From: an uncultured Rhizobiaceae group bacterium
GTDB taxonomy: Bacteria > Pseudomonadota > Alphaproteobacteria > Rhizobiales > Rhizobiaceae
Assembly (NCBI GenBank): GCA_905479965.1
Contig: CAJQOR010000070.1
Span: 1 to 6,479 of the forward strand
Direction: 5' to 3'
DNA length: 6,479 nucleotides
Under the pieces are notes generated by a model, which worked only from the letters and a program-made list of their open reading frames with translations, was not told the DNA's origin and ran no database searches. The position numbers and the translations under genes are program-made. How positions within the stretch are numbered: the first letter of the stretch is position 1; the number at the start of each line of letters is the position of its first letter. Of the stretch, positions 1-5,396 are shown piece by piece.

Positions 1-391
1 TAGGTATTTTAGCTTCGATAATATCAAATCGATGCGCCAAATATGCAGATATGTTTTCAAACATTGTATCCAGCAAGCTAGCGATCATCGATCCTGTTAC
101 CGCGTCAAATGCCATCAAAATAAAACACCCAAACACGCAGCCATAGACGGATAGTTTGAGGTTTTTTAAGCTGTATAATTCATAATAACCATAGGTATCG
201 AACTCAACGCCAAACCAATGGTCTGAGACGGAGTAGTCATCAGAAATCGCAATATTAAGAACTGCGCTATCTGATAGTTTGTCCGGGTATGGATTTACAA
301 ATCCGCGCACGATATGGGCAATAACACCAAATATCGCAGCAATAGTTAAAGCTGCACCATAATGAATATAACCAATTTCTTGCATTTCCAT
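1..391 (-). CDS. Partial membrane protein of unknown function (5' part; C-terminus beyond left edge)
   Basis: An open frame starts at an ATG at 391 and stays open for 130 codons to the window edge, so the 3' end is missing. An in-frame TGA lies a few codons upstream of 391, which limits the start; a second ATG at 385 is an alternative. The Shine-Dalgarno is weak (GGGA about 9 bases upstream). The protein begins MEMQEIGYIHYGAAL. A hydrophobic segment spans residues about 11-28 (YGAALTIAAIFGVIAHIV). A polar, aromatic and acidic stretch follows at about 30-75 (including DDYSVSDHWFGVEFD). A second hydrophobic segment covers about 80-107. This suggests two membrane passes around a roughly 50-residue loop, with the rest unseen. 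I do not recognise the family. It is separated from fas1 by a terminator, so it probably has its own promoter. Confidence is good that it is coding, nil on function. Confidence 0.66.
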   Translation of the reverse strand, partial: MEMQEIGYIHYGAALTIAAIFGVIAHIVRGFVNPYPDKLSDSAVLNIAISDDYSVSDHWFGVEFDTYGYYELYSLKNLKLSVYGCVFGCFILMAFDAVTGSMIASLLDTMFENISAYLAHRFDIIEAKIP

Positions 392-449
392 GAGCGTAAT
401 CCCGTGAATGGATCACCGATATAGCAAAGATAAACTTCGTTTCGCATAA

Positions 450-472
450 TGATTAAGTTAAAAATTTAATCA
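450..472. repeat. Interrupted palindrome TGATTAA-N9-TTAATCA
   Basis: Two perfect 7-base arms, TGATTAA (450-456) and TTAATCA (466-472), flank a 9-base AT-rich spacer. The site lies about 60 bases upstream of the start of the left-edge membrane protein gene and just downstream (minus strand) of the fas1 terminator. The spacing suits a dimeric regulator operator for the left gene. The region is AT-rich, so chance is possible. No regulator is identified. Confidence 0.35.
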
Positions 473-474
473 GA

Positions 475-512
475 TCGTAAACGAGAAACCCATCATCTGT
501 GAAGATGATGGG
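475..512 (-). terminator. Rho-independent-type terminator of the fasciclin gene
   Basis: A perfect 10-bp stem is formed by CCCATCATCT (489-498) and AGATGATGGG (503-512), with a 4-base loop. Read on the minus strand it is followed by a T-rich tail (TTTCTCGTTT, 488-479). It lies about 66 bases past the fas1 stop codon and before the next minus-strand gene, so it should end fas1 transcription. The U-tract is interrupted by C and G, so it is a good but not ideal terminator. Confidence 0.68.
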
Positions 513-522
513 CATCTTAGGT

Positions 523-547
523 GTTTTGCGACTGCGAATTGCAAAAC
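523..547. repeat. Small inverted repeat in the fas1 3' untranslated region
   Basis: GTTTTGC (523-529) is complementary to GCAAAAC (541-547), with an 11-base spacer, giving a 7-bp stem. It sits between the fas1 stop and the stronger stem-loop at 489-512. It could protect the fas1 mRNA 3' end or be incidental; it has no clear U-tract of its own. Confidence 0.3.
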
Positions 548-578
548 TCCTTTGGAGAGCGGACCCCCGTGATAAGAT

Positions 579-1130
579 TTACTTCGGCAGAAGAACATCA
601 TCGATCACATGGATCACACCATTTGATTGGTTCACGCCAGCAATGGTCACTTTAGATGCGCCACCGCTCTCATCGAAGATATAAACGCTACTTCCATCAA
701 GCTTTGCTGTCAGCGCATCACCGCTTACCGCGTTAAAGTTATAAGCACCGCCATTAGATTTAATCTTTGCAACGAGATCAGAGGCCGAGATTTTACCAGC
801 CACGACGTGGGATGTGAGGACTTTTGTCAAAGCGTCTTTGTTGTCTGGTTTTAGCAAAGTTTCAACTGTACCTTCTGGCAATTCAGCAAAACCTTCATTG
901 ATCGGTGCAAATACTGTAAATGGACCATCGGACATCAAAGTATCAACAAGACCTGCGGCTTTAACGGCTGCGACCAAAGTTGTGTGGTCTTTTGAGTTCA
1001 CTGCATTCTCAACAATGTTTTTGTCTGCCAACATTGGAGCGCCACCAACTATTGGGTTCATAGCATAAGCTGATCCCGTAGAGATCGCGATCGCAGCGAT
1101 TGATGTTAGAATTTTTGAACGAATGTTCAT
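579..1130 (-). CDS. Secreted fasciclin (FAS1) domain protein
   Basis: A 183-residue exported protein with one FAS1 domain, a fold linked to cell-surface adhesion and extracellular matrix in many organisms; bacterial single-domain forms mostly have no defined role. Residues 1-23 form a signal peptide: basic MNIRSK, a hydrophobic core, and a probable cut after AYA. The FAS1 domain spans about 36-183. It shows the H1 block GPFTVFAPINEGF (69-81), the central LTSHVVAGK (105-113) with the conserved His108, and the H2 block NGVIHVIDDVLLP (170-182). Length is normal for a signal peptide plus one domain. A strong AGGAG lies at 1142-1138, 7 bases before the ATG, which fixes the start. It is followed by its own terminator and preceded by a divergent control region, so it is probably monocistronic. 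The family call is firm; the biological role is not known. Confidence 0.94.
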   Translation of the reverse strand: MNIRSKILTSIAAIAISTGSAYAMNPIVGGAPMLADKNIVENAVNSKDHTTLVAAVKAAGLVDTLMSDGPFTVFAPINEGFAELPEGTVETLLKPDNKDALTKVLTSHVVAGKISASDLVAKIKSNGGAYNFNAVSGDALTAKLDGSSVYIFDESGGASKVTIAGVNQSNGVIHVIDDVLLPK

Positions 1131-1152
1131 TGAATGTCTCCTTTTCTGTCTT

Positions 1153-1192
1153 GATGCTTAGTGCATCTCTTGTCAGTGATGCTGTTTGCATC
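1153..1192. repeat. Two tandem GATGC-N5-GCATC dyads upstream of fas1
   Basis: Two dyads share the same arms and spacing. The first is GATGC (1153-1157), TTAGT, GCATC (1163-1167). The second is GATGC (1178-1182), TGTTT, GCATC (1188-1192), extended by a T-A pair to TGATGC/GCATCA. Their centres are 25 bases apart, and the nearer one ends 22 bases before the fas1 start codon. The repeated geometry suggests a paired operator for a dimeric regulator, or two small hairpins in the fas1 leader RNA. I cannot name the regulator. Confidence 0.5.
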
Positions 1193-1312
1193 AACATATG
1201 AAGGAACGGCACATTGATAGAAAAAGTTTCAAATTAATTCTTGCATAAAGAAAATTTACGATCGAAGATTGATTGTAAGGTACTGATAATTATCTCATTA
1301 TTTTAATGATGC

Positions 1313-1326
1313 GAATATATATATTC
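1313..1326. repeat. 14-bp palindrome GAATATATATATTC
   Basis: A perfect self-complementary 14-mer sits near the middle of the fas1/nitroreductase control region, about 90 bases from the nitroreductase start. It is mostly alternating AT, so it may be a low-melting region rather than an operator. Confidence 0.35.
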
Positions 1327-1417
1327 ACGCGATGAGTTGTTTATCCAAAGCGAGAAATATAAAGTAATAACGAAATTACGACTGATGAATATATGCTGAT
1401 GTGGGGCAGATCACTTT

Positions 1418-2059
1418 ATGATTGATAATCAAAATATCGCGCAAATCATGCGCAAACGTCAAACCAGCAAAGTCTTAGGAGATATCGATCGACCACTTGA
1501 ACCAACCGGGCTTGATAGCGATGAAATTGATCAATGGCTTGAAGCTGCGGGTAATGCACCTTTTCACTATCAGGCGGAACGCATTCACCGCGAAAAACTG
1601 AGCTCTCAGGTGCCTTGGCGAATGTATAAGCTAGACGCTAATGCCTGCCGTGGGGTCCTATTAGAATTAAAGCAATCAACACCCGAAGCGGGAAAGATTT
1701 TAAACATGCTGGCCGCATGTGATGCGCTTTTATTGGCAACTTGGACACCCGATACCTGTGATGATGATCAAATGATGTTTGAGGGGACTGAGCGCAATAT
1801 GGAGCATATTGCAGCAGCATCGGCGGCAGTTCAAAATCTCATGTTGCTCGCAACAGATGCCGGATACCGGACCTATTGGTCAAGTGGCGGTGTTTTAAGA
1901 ACCGACGATATTTTTAATCGTTTTGATATCCCGCTTTGTGAAATACTGCTGGGCGCGATCTTTATTTACCCGCAAGATGTTGGCACATCTGAGATCAAAG
2001 AAGGCAAACTCAAAGATGTCCGCGGTGAGGTAGAAGATTGGTCTCGCTGGGTCAAGTAG
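1418..2059 (+). CDS. Nitroreductase-family flavoprotein
   Basis: A 213-residue cytoplasmic protein of the nitroreductase superfamily. These are FMN-binding homodimers that use NAD(P)H to reduce nitro compounds, quinones or other acceptors; the natural substrate cannot be read from sequence. Near the N-terminus, RKRQTSK (12-18) sits where the family has its RR-x-S-x-R FMN-phosphate segment. WLEAAGNAP (40-48) matches the usual 'AA..AP' helix-and-turn. Residues 130-158 (HIAAASAAVQNLMLLATDAGY then WSSGG) match the conserved central helix and glycine-rich turn. The C-terminal part (LLGAIFIYPQ, 177-186) fits the last core strand. The start ATG has only a weak, distant GGGG (1403-1406). A later ATG at 1448 would delete ten residues and keep the FMN segment, but the longer form looks more natural. 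Superfamily call is good; subfamily is open. Confidence 0.87.
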   Translation: MIDNQNIAQIMRKRQTSKVLGDIDRPLEPTGLDSDEIDQWLEAAGNAPFHYQAERIHREKLSSQVPWRMYKLDANACRGVLLELKQSTPEAGKILNMLAACDALLLATWTPDTCDDDQMMFEGTERNMEHIAAASAAVQNLMLLATDAGYRTYWSSGGVLRTDDIFNRFDIPLCEILLGAIFIYPQDVGTSEIKEGKLKDVRGEVEDWSRWVK

Positions 2060-2172
2060 ATTTAAAATCAATCGCTATTTGAAACAGATATCATTTCTTT
2101 TACCGCATCTTTATAGTCGATTGGTACAGTTAAATATACAAGTGGTTGAAGTAAACCTGAAGGAAATCCATT
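2060..2172 (+). other. Spacer between nitroreductase and PilZ genes
   Basis: A 113-base AT-rich spacer. I see no convincing stem-loop terminator after the nitroreductase stop and no clear promoter pair. A clear ribosome site AAGGAA (2160-2165) lies 7 bases before the PilZ ATG. Read-through from the nitroreductase gene is possible, but so is a separate promoter. Confidence 0.4.
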
Positions 2173-2502
2173 ATGTTTATTGGTGAAAAAAGAAGACGCG
2201 CGCGACGCCGTGAAAGACTTCAGATGCCTGCGGCGGTACGCGCGCCACTAGGAAGGTCATTTGCGCATATCAACGACATATCTGAATTGGGTATGCGCGT
2301 AACGATGGCCAAAGACATTCAGGTAAAAACAGGTGATGAAGTGTCTGTTTACACGCGCGAGATGGGGTTTTTATATGGAAAAGTCACCTGGCAGAAGTCA
2401 AAAACACTAGGCGTTAAAATTCACACCAGCACAAATACTTACGCACAAACACTATCGGCTGTACGCGAAGCACAAGCAGAACATCGCAAGCATTTGCTAT
2501 AA
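2173..2502 (+). CDS. Stand-alone PilZ-domain protein, predicted c-di-GMP receptor
   Basis: A 109-residue protein that is nearly all PilZ domain. PilZ proteins bind cyclic di-GMP and change motility, polysaccharide synthesis or other behaviour through a partner. A basic N-terminal run (RRRARRRER, 7-15) supplies the RxxxR half of the ligand site, for example Arg11 and Arg15. The second half, D/NxSxxG, is present as DISELG (35-40). The remaining strands include TGDEVSVY (53-60) and YGKVTWQKSKTLGVKI (68-83), the usual 'V.W....LGV.F' pattern. Residues 90-109 form a charged C-terminal helix. No signal peptide or membrane segment is seen. Both ligand motifs are intact, so binding is expected, but no output partner is encoded nearby. 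The AAGGAA site supports the ATG chosen. Confidence 0.88.
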   Translation: MFIGEKRRRARRRERLQMPAAVRAPLGRSFAHINDISELGMRVTMAKDIQVKTGDEVSVYTREMGFLYGKVTWQKSKTLGVKIHTSTNTYAQTLSAVREAQAEHRKHLL

Positions 2503-2537
2503 AAATAAAACATCTGCAATGCCACATAGTGGCATTG
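2503..2537 (-). terminator. Stem-loop terminator of the fab operon in the convergent gap with pilZ
   Basis: CAATGCCAC (2517-2525) pairs perfectly with GTGGCATTG (2529-2537) across a 3-base loop, a 9-bp stem. Read on the minus strand it follows the fabI stop by about 10 bases and leads into a T-rich run (TTTTATTTTTAT, 2511-2500, reaching into the end of pilZ). That makes it a convincing terminator for fabA-fabB-fabI. In the plus direction the stem is followed by TCAAATG, a poor U-tract, so it may stop pilZ transcripts only weakly. Confidence 0.75.
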
Positions 2538-2546
2538 TCAAATGAG

Positions 2547-3353
2547 TTACTTCTCATCCAATGTGGTGAGTGTCTCAAGCGTTGGCATTGATGTCACGTG
2601 ATAACCTGAATCCACCATATGCACTTCACCTGTCACGCCGTAAGACATATCAGAAAGCAAATAAAGTGCTGATTGCCCCACATGCTCGATCTGGATCGAG
2701 CGGCGCAATGGCGAGTTCTTTTGCTGCCATGAATACATCGCGCGCGCATCGCCAATCCCAGCGCCTGCAAGTGTTCTGACAGGGCCTGCAGATATCGCAT
2801 TGACGCGAATACCTTGTGGACCGTAATCTGCAGCGAGATAGCGCACACTGGCTTCTAACGCAGCTTTTGCAACACCCATAACATTATAGTTCGGCATCAC
2901 ACGTGTTGAACCTGCATAAGTCAGCGTCAACATCGAGCCACCATCTTTCATCAGATTTGCAGCGCGTTTAGCCACCTCAGTAAATGAGAAACACGAGATG
3001 ACCATGGTTTTGGTGAAATTGTCACGCGTTGTATCGGCATAAAGACCTTTAAGTTCATTACGGTCTGAAAACCCAATGGCGTGCACGATGAAATCAAGCC
3101 CGCCCCATTTTTCTTCAACGGTTTTAAACACCGCATCAACGGTTTCAAGGTCTTCAACATCACATGGGATAAGAAGATCCGACCCGATTGATTCCGCTAA
3201 AGGCTTAACACGTTTACCGAAGGCTTCACCTTGATAGGTAAACGCAACCTCAGCACCTGCATCACCAAGTGCCTTGGCAATGCCCCATGCAAGCGAGTGA
3301 TCATTTGCAACACCCATAACGATGCCGCGTTTGCCCTTCATAACCATGCTCAT
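2547..3353 (-). CDS. fabI: Enoyl-[acyl-carrier-protein] reductase (NADH) FabI
   Basis: A 268-residue short-chain dehydrogenase/reductase that reduces trans-2-enoyl-ACP with NADH, the last step of each fatty-acid elongation cycle. The cofactor loop is GVANDHSLAWG (14-24), and HAIGF (91-95) matches the FabI nicotinamide-side segment. The catalytic pattern Y-x6-K is Tyr156 and Lys163 in NYNVMGVAK. Tyr146 in LTYAG is also kept, and numbering matches E. coli FabI as I recall it. SAGPVRTLA (188-196) and GEVHMVDSG (242-250) are conserved landmarks. Residue 203 is Ala (GIGDARAM), where E. coli has Phe; I believe this variant is common in one rhizobial FabI group. The gene starts 9 bases after the fabB stop. 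GGGGG (3363-3359) overlaps that stop, so coupling with fabB is likely. It ends at a stem-loop terminator. Confidence 0.96.
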   Translation of the reverse strand: MSMVMKGKRGIVMGVANDHSLAWGIAKALGDAGAEVAFTYQGEAFGKRVKPLAESIGSDLLIPCDVEDLETVDAVFKTVEEKWGGLDFIVHAIGFSDRNELKGLYADTTRDNFTKTMVISCFSFTEVAKRAANLMKDGGSMLTLTYAGSTRVMPNYNVMGVAKAALEASVRYLAADYGPQGIRVNAISAGPVRTLAGAGIGDARAMYSWQQKNSPLRRSIQIEHVGQSALYLLSDMSYGVTGEVHMVDSGYHVTSMPTLETLTTLDEK

Positions 3354-3362
3354 AACAGCCCC

Positions 3363-4586
3363 CTAACCGTTATAACGGCGCATAGCGAGTGTCGCATTCG
3401 TACCGCCAAAGCCAAATGAGTTTGAAATCGCTGTATCAAATTTTGCATCATCAATGCGCTTACGCACAATTGGTACATCTGCAAATTCAGGATCAATCTC
3501 TGTGATATGCGCACTTTCACCGATGAAGTTTCCGTTCATCATCAAAAGGGTATATATGGCTTCTTGCACACCCGTTGCACCAAGTGAGTGGCCGGTGAGC
3601 GATTTAGTTGATTGGATATGCGGCATTTTTTCGCCGAAGACTTCTTTGATTGCGCCGATCTCTTTGATATCGCCCACGCCCGTTGAAGTGCCATGTGTGT
3701 TCACGTAATCAACGTCACTATCAACAGTGGAAAGTGCCATTTTCATGGAACGCACAGCGCCTTCGCCAGAAGGTGCTACCATGTCAAATCCATCAGATGT
3801 TGCGCCATAACCTACGATTTCACCGTAAATTTTTGCACCACGTGCTTTTGCATGTTCAAGTTCTTCAAGGACAACAATGCCTGCACCACCAGCAATAACA
3901 AAGCCATCGCGTGTTGCATCATATGCACGAGATGCGCTCGACGCATCATCATTATGTTTCGACGACATCGCACCCATGGCGTCAAATAAGCAAGACATTG
4001 ACCAATGTAAGTCTTCGTGACCACCAGCGATGACAACGTCTTGTTTGCCCCATTGGATAAGCTCTGTTGCGTTACCAATACAATGCGCAGATGTAGAGCA
4101 CGCTGATGAAATGGAATAATTCACACCATGAATTTTAAACCATGTCGCAAGCGTTGCAGATGCTGTGGAGCTCATAGCTTTTGGTACCGCAAACGGTCCA
4201 ATACGCTTTGGGCTACCTTTTTCTTTTACAATGTTGGCAGCAGTCAGAATTTGGTTTGTGTCCGCACCACCTGAACCCACAACAATACCTGTGCGTTCGT
4301 TTGTAATATCGCTGTCTTCAAGGCCTGAATCTGCCAAAGCCTCTTTCATTGCCAAGTGGCTCCACGCGCCAGCGCGCGATAAAAACCGCATGGCTCTGCG
4401 ATCAACATGTTCTGTTGGATCAACAAGCTTCGGCTCACCCCAGACTTGGCTTCGGAACCCATGTTCTGCGAAACTGTCTGAGAATGTGATGCCTGATTTT
4501 GCGTCTTTTAATGAAGAGCGTACTTCATCAACTCCAGTGCCGATTGAGGAAATAATCCCCATTCCTGTCACAACTACACGCCTCAT
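3363..4586 (-). CDS. fabB: Beta-ketoacyl-ACP synthase I FabB
   Basis: A 407-residue condensing enzyme that joins malonyl-ACP to acyl-ACP and is needed to elongate the cis-3-decenoyl intermediate made by FabA. The two-part thiolase fold is visible. The nucleophile is Cys163 in [12 protein letters not shown]. His298 lies in [12 protein letters not shown], Lys328 in STKSLTGHS, and His333 completes the Cys-His-His set. The C-terminal glycine-rich [13 protein letters not shown] (388-400) is typical. Length and residue numbers match E. coli FabB, which supports FabB over the slightly longer FabF type; the fabA neighbour agrees. The ATG at 4586 is preceded by GGAGAGGG at a normal distance. It lies 59 bases downstream of fabA and 9 bases upstream of fabI, in one operon. 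Confidence 0.96.
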   Translation of the reverse strand: MRRVVVTGMGIISSIGTGVDEVRSSLKDAKSGITFSDSFAEHGFRSQVWGEPKLVDPTEHVDRRAMRFLSRAGAWSHLAMKEALADSGLEDSDITNERTGIVVGSGGADTNQILTAANIVKEKGSPKRIGPFAVPKAMSSTASATLATWFKIHGVNYSISSACSTSAHCIGNATELIQWGKQDVVIAGGHEDLHWSMSCLFDAMGAMSSKHNDDASSASRAYDATRDGFVIAGGAGIVVLEELEHAKARGAKIYGEIVGYGATSDGFDMVAPSGEGAVRSMKMALSTVDSDVDYVNTHGTSTGVGDIKEIGAIKEVFGEKMPHIQSTKSLTGHSLGATGVQEAIYTLLMMNGNFIGESAHITEIDPEFADVPIVRKRIDDAKFDTAISNSFGFGGTNATLAMRRYNG

Positions 4587-4604
4587 ATATTACCCTCTCC
4601 GTTT

Positions 4605-4638
4605 GGGTTATAAATCACCAATATTTTTGGTGAGACCC
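4605..4638 (-). other. Stem-loop in the fabA-fabB intergenic RNA
   Basis: TCACCAA (4615-4621) pairs perfectly with TTGGTGA (4627-4633) around a 5-base loop. An outer GGGT/ACCC pair (4605-4608 with 4635-4638) could extend it past a bulge. It lies just after the fabA stop and just before the fabB ribosome site. There is no strong U-tract (minus-strand sequence after the inner stem is TTTATAACCC), so an attenuator, an mRNA-processing site or a fabA 3'-end stabiliser are all possible. Confidence 0.5.
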
Positions 4639-4645
4639 AGAAACT

Positions 4646-5176
4646 TTATGCTTTTTCTTTAAATAGACCAACGCGCAAATCTTTTGCGGTGAATACTGTT
4701 TCGCCATCGGCTTTAACCCAGCCATCAGCAATACCCAAAACCAATCGACCGCGTAGAACACGTTTGAAATCAATACCAAATTCGACAAGTTTTGTTTCAG
4801 GTGTGATCATGCCAGTAAATTTAACTTCGCCAGTTGAAATGGCGCGACCTTTGCCAGGTTCGCCCAACCAACCAAGATAAAATCCTGTAAGCTGCCACAA
4901 GGCATCTAATCCTAAACAGCCTGGCATTACCGGATCACCTTCAAAATGGCATGGGAAGAACCATAGATCTGGGTGGATATCAAACTCTGCACGGATGACA
5001 CCTTTGTCATGCTCGCCACCAGTTTCAGAAATATTGGTAATGCGATTGACCATCAGCATTGGTGGCAATGGCAGTTGCGCATTGCCCTCACCAAACATCT
5101 CACCATGACTACATGTGAGTATTTCCTCGTAAGTGAAACTGGACTGCCTATCTGTTGTCAAAAAACTATCTCCCAT
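4646..5176 (-). CDS. fabA: 3-hydroxydecanoyl-ACP dehydratase/isomerase FabA
   Basis: A hot-dog-fold enzyme that dehydrates 3-hydroxydecanoyl-ACP and isomerises trans-2 to cis-3-decenoyl-ACP, the entry into anaerobic unsaturated fatty-acid synthesis. From the ATG at 5176 it has 176 residues; E. coli FabA has about 172. [13 protein letters not shown] gives the N-terminal family block. The active-site block is [19 protein letters not shown]. His77 and Asp91 (counted from this ATG) are 14 residues apart, as in E. coli His70/Asp84. [14 protein letters not shown] and [13 protein letters not shown] follow. A TTG at 5185 would add three residues (5185-4646), but neither start has a good ribosome site. 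I prefer ATG on codon grounds. It is first of fabA-fabB-fabI and divergent from irr. Confidence 0.95.
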   Translation of the reverse strand: MGDSFLTTDRQSSFTYEEILTCSHGEMFGEGNAQLPLPPMLMVNRITNISETGGEHDKGVIRAEFDIHPDLWFFPCHFEGDPVMPGCLGLDALWQLTGFYLGWLGEPGKGRAISTGEVKFTGMITPETKLVEFGIDFKRVLRGRLVLGIADGWVKADGETVFTAKDLRVGLFKEKA

Positions 5177-5185
5177 ATTCTTCAA

Positions 5186-5202
5186 CTTACGTAATTAGTA
5201 AG
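5186..5202. repeat. Dyad CTTAC-N7-GTAAG next to the fabA start
   Basis: Perfect 5-base arms (5186-5190 and 5198-5202) flank a 7-base spacer whose inner bases are partly symmetric. It lies 9 bases upstream of the preferred fabA ATG and abuts the alternative TTG. It could be an operator, or a leader hairpin that limits ribosome access to fabA, which otherwise has no good Shine-Dalgarno. Confidence 0.35.
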
Positions 5203-5321
5203 TTTAAATTCAATCGATTTGCCTTCAAGCCGCTCGAACATTTTAAAATCTTAAATATTATATAACCGAATAACTCAACATGATCCTAGAAACCAGTGTT
5301 AAAGGCCAGAAAGTAGCGAAT

Positions 5322-5334
5322 AATAGAAACTATT
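5322..5334. repeat. Dyad AATAG-AAA-CTATT overlapping the proposed irr -35
   Basis: Perfect 5-base arms (5322-5326 and 5330-5334) lie around AAA and overlap the first bases of the proposed irr -35 element TTGCAT. A repressor bound here would block that promoter, so it is a candidate autoregulatory site. The TAGAA core recalls one half of the Irr box, but the match is partial. Confidence 0.33.
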
Positions 5335-5360
5335 GCATGCTAATCCCATAAAAGTTATAT
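5333..5360 (+). promoter_or_regulatory. irr: Candidate irr promoter
   Basis: TTGCAT at 5333-5338 and TTATAT at 5355-5360 are separated by 16 bases, about 37 bases before the irr ATG. The match is moderate, and AT-rich DNA makes chance matches common. Confidence 0.35.
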
Positions 5361-5396
5361 GCTTATATAAGAATTTTGTATTTGGGTTAGAAGTGA

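Larger units (their letters stand above)
1131..1417. promoter_or_regulatory. Divergent control region between fas1 and the nitroreductase gene
   Basis: A 287-base AT-rich region without convincing genes must hold the starts of both divergent transcripts. Visible elements are the fas1 ribosome site (1138-1142), two GATGC-N5-GCATC dyads (1153-1192), the palindrome GATAATTATC (1285-1294), a small CATTA/TAATG dyad just after it, and the palindrome GAATATATATATTC (1313-1326). A possible plus-strand promoter for the nitroreductase is TTGTTT (1337-1342), a 15-base spacer and TATAAA (1358-1363). I could not place a convincing -35/-10 pair for fas1, which may mean that an alternative sigma factor or an activator is used. 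Confidence 0.55.
5177..5396. promoter_or_regulatory. Divergent fabA/irr control region
   Basis: An AT-rich region of about 220 bases between the two start codons. Toward irr, a plausible sigma-70-type promoter is TTGCAT (5333-5338), a 16-base spacer and TTATAT (5355-5360), followed by the palindrome CTTATATAAG (5362-5371). Toward fabA, the minus strand holds a TATAAT (5264-5259) with no good -35 at the expected distance. Dyads are CTTAC/GTAAG (5186-5202), ATTTTAAAAT (5240-5249) and AATAG-AAA-CTATT (5322-5334). A textbook Irr box with TTTAGAA and TTCTAAA half-sites is not present; TAGAA occurs at 5286-5290 and 5324-5328. Confidence 0.5.

Noticed and set aside
499..684. 61-codon plus-strand frame at the 3' side of fas1
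   Set aside because: It starts inside the terminator stem and then runs antisense over the FAS1 C-terminus.
814..1068. 84-codon plus-strand frame opposite the FAS1 gene
   Set aside because: Antisense shadow of a well-supported gene with a signal peptide, domain and ribosome site.
1009..1212. 67-codon minus-strand frame starting upstream of fas1
   Set aside because: It runs in another frame through the fas1 ribosome site and signal-peptide codons, and the residues look non-natural.
1203..1222. GGAAC as the -35 of an EcfG-type general stress promoter on the plus strand
   Set aside because: No CGTT at the required distance, and it would lie about 200 bases from the nitroreductase start.
1285..1298. 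TGA-N8-TCA as an iron-responsive (RirA-type) box
   Set aside because: The known motif has a 9-base spacer and wider flanking conservation; here the spacer is 8 and the flanks are simply AT-rich.
3683..3989. Overlapping plus-strand frames of 71 and 98 codons within fabB
   Set aside because: The Cys/His-rich and Gln-rich translations reflect antisense reading of fabB codons; there is no ribosome site or independent evidence.
4165..4662. 165-codon plus-strand open frame antisense to fabB
   Set aside because: It lies wholly over the fabB 5' half and the fabA-fabB gap. Its translation has no domain pattern, whereas fabB is unambiguous.
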